A DNA stretch of 64,000 bases from NCBI GenBank assembly GCA_958450365.1, contig CAUEEP010000736.1:2043501-2107500 (forward strand), written 5' to 3'. The notes under the pieces are model-generated. The model was not told where the DNA came from. It searched no databases and was given only the letters and a program-made list of their open reading frames with translations. Made by a program: the position numbers and the translations under genes. Positions 24,216 to 34,369 of the stretch are shown in pieces (within the stretch, counting starts at the first letter, position 1; every line of letters starts with the position of its first letter). Source of the DNA: Mesorhabditis belari (taxonomy: Eukaryota; Nematoda; Chromadorea; Rhabditida; Rhabditidae).

Positions 24216-25359
24216 TTAGGTTGGTGCAGATGAAACTTCCGTCACACTTGTTGGTTTATATTTTGAACCTTATAAAAGTTTTTATTGAAGATATTTGTCT
24301 ATCTGAAAGAGCGTCTCTTTCCGCGTCTTTTGATATCTAAGACTTATGCGTTTTACTTAATTTGAAGTAATTTTTAGCTTCTAGAAAATGGTTGACGAAA
24401 AATTTCGAGTGCGGGTTTGCTTGTTGTATGATTTTAAACAAGGCAGAACGCCTGCGGAATCTCTGTGCAAAGCATTCGGCGATGTCGTGTTGTCCGAACG
24501 TCAATGCCGGACTTGGTTTCAGCGCTTCCGAGACGGTGATGAGGTTTGGAAGACGAAAACGCGAAAACGATGAGTTGAAGAACGCTATCGAATCGGATCC
24601 ATGCCAAACAACTCGGGGCTGCAGGCTGTTTGACGCGACCAACAACCAATCTCCGCCATTTGCACGCAATTGGTAAGACGAACGGTGTGGAAAATGGGTG
24701 CCCATCAGCTCAGCGACGCAAACAAAGCGACTCGGCTACAATGGCTGGAATTCTCGTCCGCCGCGCAAAGACCGCCGGTTTCTCGACTCCATTGTTACGG
24801 CAGATGAAAAGTGGAATGTTACGACAACACAACGAAAACGGCGTGGTTGGACGCCGGGAACCGCCAAAACCGACCCCAAACCGAATACCACGGAAAAAGG
24901 TGAGCTTGTATTGGTGAAATAGTAAAGGTCTCGTGTATTTTGGGTGCTGGATTCGGGCCAAGAGTCACGGCGGATCTCTACAAAGCCCAATTGAGCCGCG
25001 CGGACCAGGCATTGCGTCGCAAGGTAATAACACGGCGACTACAAAATTCCCCACGAAACCCGACCCCACACCGCAAAGACACCAGCAGAAAATCGAGGAA
25101 TAGGCTGGGAAGTTCGCCTCACCGCCATATAGCCCGGACTGGCCCCACCGACTACCACTTGTTTCGGTCGAGCAGCACCTAGCAGAAAAAATCAAAAACC
25201 GCGAAGAGGAGACTGGGTCCAACTCTTCAGCCGGCCCGGTTCTCGAAAGGGCACCACCGCGTGGAAGATGGCAAAGGCTGATAATGATGGCGAATATCTT
25301 TGGTTGGGTTCTGATTAGGTTTTAAAATTGTTATGGTCCGGAGTCATCGCACCAACCTA
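24216..25359 (+). mobile_element. mariner-type transposon, full-length but inactive
   Basis: 1.14 kb between TTAGGTTGGTGCAGATGA on the left and ATCGCACCAACCTA on the right, an inverted repeat of about 25 bp with mismatches, with TA next to the left end. It encodes a recognisable but broken transposase. Base composition is clearly more GC- and CpG-rich than the flanks, as expected for a fairly recent arrival. It is unrelated in detail to the older mariner at 3.2 kb. Confidence 0.9.
24388..25320 (+). pseudogene. mariner transposase, frameshifted
   Basis: The N-terminus is well kept: MVDEKFRVRVCLLYDFKQG, then ERQCRTWFQRFRDGD, the helix-turn-helix of mariner/SETMAR-type transposases. Frame is lost near residue 55. 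Later pieces in other frames include LKNAIESDPCQTTRG and SIVTADEKWNVTT, corresponding to the first catalytic Asp region (usually GDEKW). The second and third Asp segments after 24,950 are only faintly visible. Several indels and stops rule out a product. Confidence 0.85.
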
Positions 25360-26390
25360 CTAGCTACAGTTACATTATTTCATTTCTCTATTTTCTATTT
25401 ACATTTCATTTACACTCTACTATATATTTGTTTTTCTTCTGTAGATCGATCCGAGTATTTCAACTTTTCAACGATCTCAAATGCTCGAAGAACCTCCAAA
25501 ACAGCAATCACCATATCAAGAAGAAGATAGAAAATCTAAATAATTATAATAAGAATTCAAATCAATTCAATTTTTCATTCAATAAATTATTAATCATTGA
25601 TTGATTTGGCAACTAATATATATCAAAATCGATACTTTTCCGTGATGAGAGCTCATTTTCTCATAACGGAAAAGTACAATCTTCCAAATCACTTAAAAGA
25701 AAGTGTTCTTTATGGTGCTACTTTTAAATGGGCTCTCATAACGGAAAAGTACTTCAAAATCATAGAAAACAGTATTAAAGATTAACAAAAGAAAGTCTGT
25801 ACAAAGAAAAGTCTGTACTTTAGAAAATCCCTTTACTTTTTAAGCATCATTTCATTTAGAGTTTTTATCGACATTTAAACTTTTGAAATTCTGGAACACG
25901 CTTATAATGAGCCTCAAAGAGCTTCTTTCTTCTTTCTTCTTTCCATTGAAAGGGAAAGAAAAAAGAAAAAAAAAGAAAGAAAGAAAGAAAGAAGTCTTTC
26001 TGATGGAAGAAAGCTTAAGAAATATGGAACCCATTCAGCTTTACGAAGAAATATGCTCACTTCTTTCTTTCTTTCTTTCTTTCTATTAGGAATGTTTTTC
26101 AAAGAGAATCACAAAATCTGCATTTTTTTTTAGTAAACAGCTTTAGTCAATCATATCTTTTTCAAAATGAAATCAATTCTTTCTAGAAATTGAGTTAAAT
26201 ATGTAAATCTCATTGGAATTTCCAAAAAAAGAATTTTGCATTCTTTTCAAATGAACAAATCCCCGTTTCGACTTTTTTTTTTTCAAAGAAAGCACCTTAA
26301 GAATGAAAAGACGATGAAATTTTTAAGAGTTCGCTTCTTTTGAAATGAAAAAAAAAGCTTTCAAAACCTGAAGACGAAAAAACGTTAAAA
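25360..26390. other. Intergenic with small inverted repeats and a GA/CT tract
   Basis: Holds a small element (25,632-25,754) with three copies of TACTTTTCCGTTATGAGA-type sequence in both orientations, and a purine tract (25,960-26,000, GAAA repeats) facing pyrimidine tracts (25,920-25,945 and 26,060-26,090, CTTT repeats). No protein gene recognised. Confidence 0.5.
25632..25754. repeat. Small inverted-repeat element (CTTTTCCGTTATGAG)
   Basis: TACTTTTCCGTGATGAGAGC, then TCTCATAACGGAAAAGTAC 15 bp later, then GCTCTCATAACGGAAAAGTA again at 25,732. The outer pair forms a 120-bp MITE-like unit with a further inner repeat. Confidence 0.7.
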
Positions 26391-26408
26391 GCTTTTCGAG
26401 AAATGATT

Positions 26409-26654
26409 TCACTGATTCAAAATAGGAAAGTTGAACTGGTTTGTGATTATTCGTGAAAAAAAACCCACTAAGAAAGCTGAAAATGCCACCAATGGAGCGC
26501 CTCGTTTTCGAAAAATTGCCAATGTGAATGAAAAATAGAAAGGAATAGTGAAAATGAAGAGAACAGCTGGGAGAACATAGTGGAGAACAGCTGAAGAGAA
26601 GATTGAGTGAAAGACGACGATTGTTGAAGAAAGCCAGCACAGTTTCACTCCTGC
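26409..26654 (-). CDS. Possible terminal exon of a multi-pass membrane protein
   Basis: An open frame downstream of a TTATTTTAG acceptor reads AGVKLCWLSSTIVVFHSIFS..., then VLPAVLFIFTIPFYFSFTLA, a charged turn FRKRGAP, and VAFSAFLVGFFS, ending PILNQ. Two or three hydrophobic spans with a basic cytoplasmic-type loop resemble membrane receptors, but no family is recognisable. No start codon or upstream exon could be fixed. The last ~85 bp are duplicated at 28,733-28,820. It could be spurious. Confidence 0.35.
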   Translation of the reverse strand, partial: AGVKLCWLSSTIVVFHSIFSSAVLHYVLPAVLFIFTIPFYFSFTLAIFRKRGAPLVAFSAFLVGFFSRIITNQFNFPILNQ

Positions 26655-26734
26655 CTAAAATAAGATTAAATCTGGCTGTTACTAATCGATTTGTAAGCCT
26701 TGTTCTTTATTTAACTCCCTCTGAAGCACTGGGT

Positions 26735-26805
26735 TTCGAATGCTTTGTGTTGTAATGGTTAGCACAGTTGCCCGGTAGGCAAAAGGTAGGGGATCGAGGC
26801 CGATG
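26735..26805 (+). tRNA. tRNA-like fragment (pseudogene or SINE head)
   Basis: GTGTTGTAATGGTTAGCACA resembles an A-box/D-arm, TTGCCCGGTAGGCAA forms a stem with a short loop, and GGGGATCGAGGCC resembles a B-box. The acceptor stem does not close, so it is unlikely to be a working tRNA. Confidence 0.35.
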
Positions 26806-26994
26806 ACTTTTTGATTTGTCCTATATAAACAATTGGACTCTCAATTCTTTCATTTTCTTCTTACGATTGGTAAAATATTAAAAAGAGGAGGTGTTTCTAT
26901 CTTCAAAGTAGATAGGAACAGGCAGAACCATGAGCTCAACATTCACATACTTGCCTAATAATTCTAATATCCAATTTTCTTCTCAAAACTCACC

Positions 26995-27192
26995 CTAATC
27001 GAGAAAAGATTGCAACAGCATGAGTCGTCGAGAAATCGCGTGGTGCCAAATGTCATCTCGTACGTCATCTCTCTCGGGGATCACACTCTCACTCACAATC
27101 CCCACAGGTGCCTTTTTGAAAAGAAAAGAACGATGAAGACTCTGAACTTTTGATGGATGAGTGCTAGTGGGCGAGAAACAAAAACCAGCCAT
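26995..27192 (-). CDS. Small open frame of unknown function, 65 residues
   Basis: ATG-started frame MAGFCFSPTSTHPSKV...SVIPERDDVRDDIWHHAISR...LMLLQSFLD. Amino-acid use is mixed and charged, more protein-like than most open frames in this AT-rich DNA, but no domain, signal peptide or partner exon is recognised. It may be a single exon of an unresolved gene, or chance. Confidence 0.25.
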   Translation of the reverse strand: MAGFCFSPTSTHPSKVQSLHRSFLFKKAPVGIVSESVIPERDDVRDDIWHHAISRRLMLLQSFLD

Positions 27193-27371
27193 TGATGATG
27201 AACAAAACACGAATTATTGGAGTAATCATGAGAACTAGTTTAAGTTTCAAAAGATATCAATAAAGTAGTTGATTTGTTTACCTGTATTTAGGCAGAAAAG
27301 TAGATTTTCGAGAGCCAACGCCAGGGATATACTGGTCGTGCTCTGCAATAAAGTAAAGGAATGGAAAAGAA

Positions 27372-27456
27372 AGACTTCCGGAGAAGGGATTGAACTCCCG
27401 ACCTATTTCTAAGCCTTGTTATCCGAGCAGACGCTCTAATTACTGAGCTATCCGGT
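27372..27456 (-). tRNA. tRNA-like sequence, degenerate
   Basis: Minus strand reads ATAGCTCAGTAATTAGAGCG (a good D-arm: GCTC/GAGC) and GTCGGGAGTTCAATCCC (B-box/T-arm-like). The 5' TACCGGA pairs with 3' TCCGGAA except for one position. The anticodon region (TCTGC...GGCTTAG) does not form a normal 5-bp stem with a 7-base loop, so it is probably a pseudogene or carries an unusual insertion. Confidence 0.45.
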
Positions 27457-28017
27457 ATCTATTTCGCAAGGAAGAAAGAGGAAATACAAGGGGCAAGAGA
27501 AAGGAGGAAAGAGAAGGATGGAAGTAGATTTTCGAGAGCCTAGCATGACCAATGCCAGGGATATGCCAATCATGAGAGCTGTAAGCCAAACTAGGCAAGG
27601 TATGGTAGGCAAGGTATGGTAGAGCCAAAGCCCGTCCTAGGCCAAGGCCTGAGATTTTTGTGGGTTAAGTGAGCAGCAAAGGCAGACCAGGTAAAGCCAA
27701 AAGTTAAGCCAGGTTTTTGGCCTTATCAAATATTTTTCGAAAACCTTGCTCAAAGCGAATAAACCCTCAAAAATCTCAAATCTTAAACACTTGAGATCCG
27801 GGGGTTTAAGCAAATTCCGCAAACCAATAATATCCAGAGATTGAGGGGATAAGTGGATTCGAGGCGAAAGAGACGATTCACACAAACATACAAAGTGGAG
27901 GGCTATAGGGAAATTGCTTCTGAGGTGGCCCTCAATTCCCCGCAGCACTCAGTGAGCATAAAACTCTCCCCTTTTCAACGAAAATCTTTCCCACATTTTG
28001 AATGTATTTGAAAAGCC
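27457..28017. other. Intergenic, no gene confirmed
   Basis: Contains a short tandem GGCAAGGTATGGTA (27,596-27,622). A 103-codon minus-strand frame at 27,637-27,948 lacks domain or splice support and is left uncalled. Confidence 0.4.
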
Positions 28018-28585
28018 CAAAGCTGAGCTTTTCTCAATCCTTTCCTCATCAAAATCTTTTTAAAAATCAAAAATTTTAATCATGCATTATTTCTATTTTT
28101 GGTCGATCTTTTAAAATCAGAAAGTGAACGGCTTTTTTTTGTTTATTTAATGAAAAGCTGAGATAAAATTCTAAAGGCTAAAAACTTTGGATGTCAAATT
28201 GGTTCATTGCATGCAACAAAAGACTTTAAAATAGCTCTCAGCTATAGCTCAACAATAAAGAACAAATGCTTGATTACACATCGAAAAAAAAAGAAATAAG
28301 TAAAGAAAAAGAAAGAAGAAAGTGAGAAAAAAGTAAAATAACAATTTTAAGAGCTTTCATAAAGCTTTCCATGGTGATTCATTAGTTTTAACGAAGCTTT
28401 AGAACATATCGAGCAAGATCGAGCAAGTTAAAGTCAATTCAAGAACAACAAGTTAAAGCCCGAGAATAGTTTGTGTTTGTTTACGCGAAAGTTTGACTTT
28501 CTAATCCTTTAGAATAAAAATAAAATTGAAAAAGTTGAAATAGAAAATCTGGAAAAGGACTTTAACATGAATCACTGAAGTGTAC
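28018..28585. repeat. Inverted duplication Q, copy 1 (partner 42,625-43,195)
   Basis: About 570 bp matches 42,625-43,195 on the opposite strand, including GAACCAATTTGACATCCAAA, CATGGAAAGCTTTATGAAAG and AGTGATTCATGTTAAAGTCC (as read in the partner). Non-coding. Small indels and substitutions suggest an older event than the central palindrome. Confidence 0.9.
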
Positions 28586-28732
28586 GCTGGGAAGAAAAAT
28601 GGTGAAAGAGAACGAGGCGGGACTTTAATGCTCAAGCAAAGCTCTTTTGAATTCTTAAGAATCCGAAAATCTGACAGATTAAAAGAAAACAAAAATTCTC
28701 TAAACGTTAAATTGTTACACATAATTAGAAAG

Positions 28733-28820
28733 TTTTTCGAGAAATGATTTCACTGATTCAAAATAAGAAAGTTGAACTGGTTTTGTGATTATTAGTGCAA
28801 TAAAAAACCCACTAGCTTTA
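28733..28820. repeat. Direct repeat of 26,391-26,475
   Basis: CGAGAAATGATTTCACTGAT...AAAGTTGAACTGGTTT is shared with the end of the possible membrane-protein exon at 26.4 kb, same orientation, about 90% alike by eye. It is probably a small captured or duplicated 3' end. Confidence 0.75.
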
Positions 28821-29255
28821 GAAAACAATTGATTGTAAATTTTTTAATTATTCAATTCTTTGTAGAGTGTATTCCTCGCGAGTAATGCGTTTTTTAAAAT
28901 GCATAATTGGGAAAAAAATTACCGTACTTTTAGCAAAAATTATTGCAAAAGAATGACGCTAAAATGACAAGCCTCGCATTATATACAACACTTTTTAAAG
29001 ATACTCAGCCGTTTAACTGACTTGCTGGGAAATTCCCTTCCAATGTAATGATTTTTTCTGAAAAACCTGCGCAAAAAATTGCTTTTATATTTTTTTCGCG
29101 CAGGCGACACTCCAGCAACACTTGCAAGTTTCTCGAAAAATCGACCCAATATCAGCAAAACTGCAAATCCAGCCTGGACATTTACAAGTATTCCATGCGG
29201 AATATCTTGATTCTAGCACTAAAAGTTTATAATGAGATTATATCGCCAATTTATT

Positions 29256-29870
29256 TATTTATTAACAGACGACAGATGGACGATATGGATCACAGAGTGG
29301 CTACCTCCGAGACCCGAAGAGGCCCATCGGAAGACCAGCAACGAGGTGGAACACAGTCAGAGAAAGGATGGCTCAGAGAATTTAGCTTGTGTTTGTAATC
29401 AAATCGAACGAGCCCTGAGAACGACGCATCGAGCCCTTGAAAGGAATCTCCTCGGGCACAATAGGAAGACGCAGCTCGACCAAGACCTAAGAAGTACGGA
29501 TATGCGTTAGCTCTCGGGACTCAGAGGTCCAGTGGAAGTGATCGAGAGAAAAAGACTCGGATGGGCCGACCACGTGGCCAAAAGAACAGACGACAGATGG
29601 ACGATACGGATCACGGAGTGGCTATCACGAGACCAGAAGAGGCCCATCGGAAGACCAGCAACGAGGTGGAGCACAAGAGTGGCAGAGATGGAGAAAGGAT
29701 GGCTAGAGTGCAACCACCACCAGCACAAGCAAGTCGAAGACTTCGAACCAGGAACAACCAAGATAGGAAACACTGGATAACAATAGCAAGGGATACAGAA
29801 ATGGAAGCAGGTTGTGATCTGCGCAAATAGGAACACCTAAGTGCGAAGACAGATCAAAAAAAATCTTTAT
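29256..29870 (+). mobile_element. LINE fragment (reverse transcriptase C-terminal region)
   Basis: Broken frames read ERALRTTHRALERNLLGHNR, then ERKRLGWADHVAKRTDDRW, RITEWLSRDQKRPIGRPATR and ATRWSTRVAEMEKGW. The R-WAGHVARR-DGRW and RPRGRP-TRW patterns are hallmarks of the region after the RT domain in RTE/CR1-type non-LTR retrotransposons. A ~110-bp piece is repeated (29,262-29,370 and 29,583-29,690), so it has been internally duplicated. Ends in an A-rich stretch near 29,860. Inactive. Confidence 0.85.
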
Positions 29871-30146
29871 TTAACCTAGATCATGAACAAGATTTATATA
29901 AACGAAAGAAGTGTTGCAACTTTTTAGAAAACGCATTACTCGAGCTATTACACATGAAAATTTACTCGACTAATTACTTACTCGCGAGGAACATACTCTA
30001 GTTACAAGCAATTATAGATTATCGGTGAATAGTCATGACAATTTTTGAGACCAACGGCTGACGAAATCTAATACACAAGAACTATAAGCTTCAAACTGTT
30101 TAAATGTGAATTTTATGCTAAATCATTCTTTTCAGGGATCTTCGGA

Positions 30147-30281
30147 ATGTCGGAGCAGCAGGAGTCGGACTTCAGGCAGTGCTTCAACATCGACAAACAT
30201 TATGATCTTCTTTCTCAAGCCTCTCCTCATTCTCCCACCAATTCACAGCTTTATTTTAATCTTTATTCTACATTTGGCTAA
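30147..30281 (+). CDS. Conserved 44-residue open frame, copy 2
   Basis: Same frame as 18,491-18,625 on the other strand: MSEQQESDFRQCFNID...YSTFG. TTTTCAG 11 bp upstream of the ATG could be a trans- or cis-splice acceptor. Function unknown. Confidence 0.3.
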   Translation: MSEQQESDFRQCFNIDKHYDLLSQASPHSPTNSQLYFNLYSTFG

Positions 30282-30854
30282 TCGCAAAGTCTTCGTTCTC
30301 CTTTTCCAAAGTTGCCGACTTGTTGCTGATCTTTTAATAGGCTGGGTTTATCTTTTATTATGCTTTTATTATGCTTATCTCATCAAATTGACTATTTTCA
30401 ATAATTTGTAATTTCTTTTGGTTGTTTTTTCTTGTTTATTATATTTATTGTTATCACTGCTGTAGCTTTGGTATAAAACTATGAAGTTAAAGACTCTTAT
30501 AGCCAAGTTTAACAGGTATCTGGGTTCAAGAAAAATCTAGTCTGCCCAAAAAGTCTGGAAATTGAGCCGTTGGAAAAGCAAGAGGAATAAGTTCGCGTAA
30601 AGCATTTTCGAGAAAATCATTTTCTCAATGACACAAATTTCCATTGAACAGGTGAATTAGCTTTTGACGTTTTTAAGTTCAATTAGCTAACACCATACAT
30701 TAGATTATTGCAAATATATATGCTTTATTCAGTTGAATAGCGACAAAACAAGAGCACAATAATTAAAGTACAGTAATCCTGATGAGGTACAGACTTTCTA
30801 GAGTCCAGTACCCTTGGGAAGTACAGTAAATCCAGGAAAGCACAGTAATTCTCA

Positions 30855-31290
30855 GCTTGTAGACAAAATTTCAGAGCAATCGGCCAAGAGATGGCTGAGA
30901 AAACGAAGGTGAAATGAGGTTCGGGTCGTAAAAGTCGCAAAGTTTTAGTATTTCATGTTTTTCAAAGCGCTCCTACTTTCAAAAAATGCGTCTTTAATAT
31001 CAAAAAATAGCCTGGATTTTCAGTTATTTTTTGATACCTTAATGCGCATTGTAGCATAAAGCAGTGTCGAGAGAAACGCGTGCAAAGCTAGACTACGCAA
31101 CGCTTTACACCGTCTAACAGTATTTACGGTAATTAACTTAAAAATATATTGCTGTATTCTTTTCTACAAAAAGACAGCATAGAGGCAATACAAGCGTTGA
31201 GCGAGATGAACTTATTGGAGCTGTAAAATTACCAGTACCTGATGAGGATTTTGAGGATTTTTTAGGCGCTATCGGGTTATTACATCAAAA
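30855..31290. repeat. Inverted duplication R, copy 1 (partner 43,215-43,690)
   Basis: Opposite-strand match to 43,215-43,690. It comprises a worn family A MITE (30,935-31,132), a unique left flank (ACAAAATTTCAGAGCAATCG) and a right flank with AGCATAGAGGCAATACAAGC and AGGATTTTGAGGATTTTTT. Because both copies hold the MITE in the same place, the MITE predates the duplication. Confidence 0.85.
30935..31132. mobile_element. MITE family A copy, worn
   Basis: Reverse-oriented family A: CAAAGCGCTCCTACTTTCAA at the left, TTATTTTTTGATACC inside, and GTATTTACGGTA at the right. The left terminus is absent. Confidence 0.75.
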
Positions 31291-31714
31291 AAGAACTTGC
31301 CCTAGTTGTGGAAACGAAAAAAAAAGCGCAGAAAAAGAATGCGCAAAAAATAAAATAGGAAGGCAATCGAAGGGCATGTCGTAAACTAAGAAAGAAGAAC
31401 AAAATCAGCTTTTATGTTGCGATTTTCTTTGAAAATTCTAATTCTCCGGGACTCGAACCCGCTGCCTTCGGAGCGTGACAGTCACGGTAGTTACGGTAAT
31501 TACGTTTGTGTTGAGTTGGAACATATTTTAATCCTGCATAGTTTTCAAATGAAAGTTGAAAAGAGAACATAAAAGAATCATTTGAAAGATTGCATACTTT
31601 TTCGGAAAAGTTAAAAGAATCATTTTTCTTGTAGGTAGCGAAATCGCCACAATTTGACGTGATGTCAATGTCGAAACCCTAGGAAGATATCATCTCAATA
31701 TCTTCTAGCGACTC
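31291..31714. other. Spacer with a tRNA-like 3' half
   Basis: At 31,437-31,488 the minus strand reads GGCAGCGGGTTCGAGTCCCGGAGAAT, a strong B-box/T-arm, but no matching 5' half is present. The rest is unassigned. TAGCGAAATCGCCACAATTT-like sequence near 31,635 recurs around 38,865. Confidence 0.5.
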
Positions 31715-32200
31715 GAGATCAATTCTACTGTTTCTCTCAGATTTATGCCATACAGAAAAGGGGTTGTGTTTCGATTTGAAGTTAGAAGTGTTGAAACAGA
31801 TGGAATCATGGGATGATCTGCCGTATTGAAAATTGTAGCGACATGCTGTCCAAAAACACTCGAAGAAATCTTTGATTCACCTTCGCCAACTCAAGCACTC
31901 AAGCACTTGAACCATTTGGTTGGGTTTGTGGAGAATCGATTCTCCACTAGTAGTGATTGTTGAAACTGTTCTCTTTTCACATTCATCATCGTTAGAAGAA
32001 ATCTCAAACCTATTATTTCGTATTCCTTGGTCTAATTAAAGCTTGCCCAAGTGCTCAGTCAGCACTAAACTTGCAACAAAGACTTTTAAAAGTGCCACGT
32101 AGTCGTTTTTGTTGATTTGTTTCGTCAAAATTGAGACCCACTAGAGCCTGTCCATCGATTTGCTGATCAATAAGATCGGTACAAACAAAATAGGATTTAT

Positions 32201-32392
32201 TTATTGCCACTTTTCAATCATTTTTTCTGAAGACTGATTAATGCTAAAAATCTGTGCCATATTTCCGAGAAAATCACCCATTTTCTCTATTTTAATTTGG
32301 TACCAAAAGGAACAGCAACAAAGGCATTGGTGCTGAGATCTTAGGGTTTGCTTGAAAAACCTTAATGAAACGAAAAAATTTGAACGAAACAT
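32201..32392 (-). CDS. Possible small protein, 63 residues, present in both arms
   Basis: MFRSNFFVSLRFFKQTLRSQ...KIEKMGDFLGNMAQIFSINQ... is open here, and in the right arm at 47,343-47,534 it is open with a single Cys-to-Trp change. It is transcribed divergently from the F-box-like gene. No domain is recognised. Conservation may simply follow from the recent duplication. Confidence 0.25.
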   Translation of the reverse strand: MFRSNFFVSLRFFKQTLRSQHQCLCCCSFWYQIKIEKMGDFLGNMAQIFSINQSSEKMIEKWQ

Positions 32393-32892
32393 CTAAATTC
32401 GAATTCTAAATGACAACCTCGTGAGCTACCGTAGCCAAAGGATGGGATAAAAGGGAAATTTTACTCTTGGGAAATCATTCGTCTCTTCTCCCCGAAAGTG
32501 ATTGGTGACCTTTTCTGCCATAATTTGTGTTTTTAGAGTTGTTCCTTGTTAGCGTAGATTTTTATATCTTTCTAAAGGCATACCGTACTAGTTTTAAGCA
32601 TTGTTTGGATCATAAATGAGCTATTTTGGTCTACGAGACGTTTTTGTTTTAAAAAAGCGACTTTTGAAATCTTTCAAGTCAATTTTGGCTCCTTTTAAGT
32701 GTCAAGCTTTACTTATTGTTGTTTATACACTAAAGACCATCAAAAGCTTTTTAAAAATTCAAGATCAGACTTGAGCTAAAAACTGACATTTGTCCCCACC
32801 TTGTTGATTGTTTTTATTTTGTATTTTGTAGCCAACCTTTCTGCCATATGTGCACTGATTGTTCTTTTCTAATCTTTCAATTTTCAGGTAAA

Positions 32893-33999
32893 ATGGCAAA
32901 ACTTGCATTCGGGATGCCCAATCTCCTCAATTTTCCGATGGGAAAACTCTACTACGACCTGATTTTGGAGGTGATCGATGAATTGGACCCAAATGATGTG
33001 CCCGCATTGATGAAAGTTGACCGAAGGCTTCGATGGATTCTTCTTCAGAAGCCAGCACGGATTTTTGGAAAACAAATTTATTGGATTAGCATCTCCCGAA
33101 AGGGACGTTGGGAGGAGGAAACCTACAACATTCGATTCCAGAAATTTCGTGAATTACCTTCTTTTCGAATCAACTTTGATGAATCAACTTCAACTTTTGA
33201 TGAATCAACTTCAACTTTTGATGAATCAACTTCAACTTGTGATGAATCAACTTCTATTCGTTTCTCTCTTTCGTCACGTGATGTTCTTTTATTATCACAG
33301 GTTGAACGATGTTGGTGTTTGTTCATTTCACAAACTGATGGAAATAGCAAACTGTTGCCTGACTTCAATGAAAAGGAACGTTCGGCACTCAAGAAGATCT
33401 TCGCCAATTTGAAACAAGTCAATCATTTGTATGTCAACGAGCTCGGTGCAAACAGTTTCAACGATTTATTTAAGGATTTTAAAACTGAGGTCACCGATCA
33501 CGCAAGCTTCGACATTTGGGGGATGGGCGAAGTAGAACAACAGCTTGTATGGTCTTTGATTAGTGATGGAGGCTTTAGAACCTGCAAAACCATCCAAATG
33601 AATGTTTGGAAACTACAAGTAGTCGAATCGACAATTAGGTTGGTTCTGAATTCCGGAATTCCGGGTGAAAATAAAGAGGCCACTTGTTTCGTGCGGTCCG
33701 AGTATTCCGCAACCGAGGGTGAAATGAAGTTCTTGATCCAATTGATCAAGAACTTTCCCGAAATTCGTGATGTCAACGAACGAGAAGAGACTTTCATCAT
33801 CAATACAATGAAGAAATCACTGGAAAGTTTTACGCTTCCTTTTGCTTATGATCCTGTTGACGAATTTTTAAGTTTTGGTGATCCATGTCATTGCTATTGG
33901 AAAAGATTCGATGAGATTGAAAAAGGCTGTATTTATGTTGTGAGCAAGCGCTTTTTCTTCACCAAATATGTTCCATTAGCTCAAGGAAACTTGATCTGA
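32893..33999 (+). CDS. F-box-like protein, left-arm copy
   Basis: A single-exon frame of 368 residues starting MAKLAFGMPNLLNFP, 6 bp after a TTTTCAG acceptor that probably receives a spliced leader. Residues 18-53 (YYDLILEVIDELDPND...LMKVDRRLRWILL) have the L-P/D--LI-EVI--LDP-D--ALM-V-RRLR pattern of an F-box, the part that docks on SKP1 in SCF ubiquitin ligases. The rest has no recognised repeat domain. Residues about 106-133 are an unusual low-complexity run: three FDESTST heptads plus CDESTS. Nematode genomes carry large, fast-evolving F-box families, which fits. The right-arm copy (45,762-46,841) is nine residues shorter. F-box identification is by pattern only. Confidence 0.7.
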   Translation: MAKLAFGMPNLLNFPMGKLYYDLILEVIDELDPNDVPALMKVDRRLRWILLQKPARIFGKQIYWISISRKGRWEEETYNIRFQKFRELPSFRINFDESTSTFDESTSTFDESTSTCDESTSIRFSLSSRDVLLLSQVERCWCLFISQTDGNSKLLPDFNEKERSALKKIFANLKQVNHLYVNELGANSFNDLFKDFKTEVTDHASFDIWGMGEVEQQLVWSLISDGGFRTCKTIQMNVWKLQVVESTIRLVLNSGIPGENKEATCFVRSEYSATEGEMKFLIQLIKNFPEIRDVNEREETFIINTMKKSLESFTLPFAYDPVDEFLSFGDPCHCYWKRFDEIEKGCIYVVSKRFFFTKYVPLAQGNLI

Positions 34000-34369
34000 C
34001 CCTATTTGTTGCTGCCTCAATCCTTTGTATTTTTTCAGCTTATTTTTGTGACTGCACCTACCTATTTGAGCTATAGCAGTTGCTTATGTTGTTTCTGCCA
34101 AAAATGTGCCTGTCGAGATTTGAAATTGTGAGTACGAACCTTTATGTTCTGGTGATTTCTCGTGATCTTTTTAATAATTTTTGATCATTCTATGCAAAAA
34201 TAAATACTTTGCTCAACCAACCGGATCAAATAAGATAGCGTTTGGCTTAGACGCGGCATTTATTTATTGAAGAGTTTTACTTTGTTTTCAATTTTTTTGG
34301 AATTGAAAATTTGAAATCTAAGCTAAAAAGAGAAAATCTAACACATAACATTTAATGGTTTCTTTTATT

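Larger units (their letters stand above)
28868..30762. repeat. Inverted duplication P, copy 2 (partner 18,013-20,490)
   Basis: Opposite-strand copy of the 18-20.5 kb segment. It lacks the family A MITE and the foldback present there. At 29,256-29,870 it carries a LINE fragment, with related TTTATTT flanks on both sides that look like a target-site duplication. The outer end again includes the LINE 3' tail (TTCAGTTGAATAGCGACAAA), showing the LINE tail was in place before the duplication. Confidence 0.9.

Noticed and set aside
24965..25222. Minus-strand open frames across the mariner
   Set aside because: Antisense of a GC-rich transposon body. The sense strand carries the recognisable transposase.
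25852..26102. Lysine/arginine- or phenylalanine-rich open frames
   Set aside because: Produced by the GAAA and CTTT repeats.
27637..27948. 103-codon minus-strand open frame
   Set aside because: No motif, no acceptor/donor fit with neighbours, composition near that of surrounding DNA.
29048..29398. 116-codon open frame
   Set aside because: It spans the junction between the duplicated segment and the LINE fragment, so it is a chance fusion of unrelated sequence.
33123..33422. Antisense open frame with VEVDSSK repeats
   Set aside because: It is the reverse strand of the FDESTST repeats in the F-box-like gene. The sense frame has the acceptor, start and full-length conservation.
32893..33999. 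Toxin or antidote gene
   Set aside because: Only the F-box-like pattern and the duplicated layout suggest it. No partner gene or functional evidence is visible, so it is kept as a hypothesis only.
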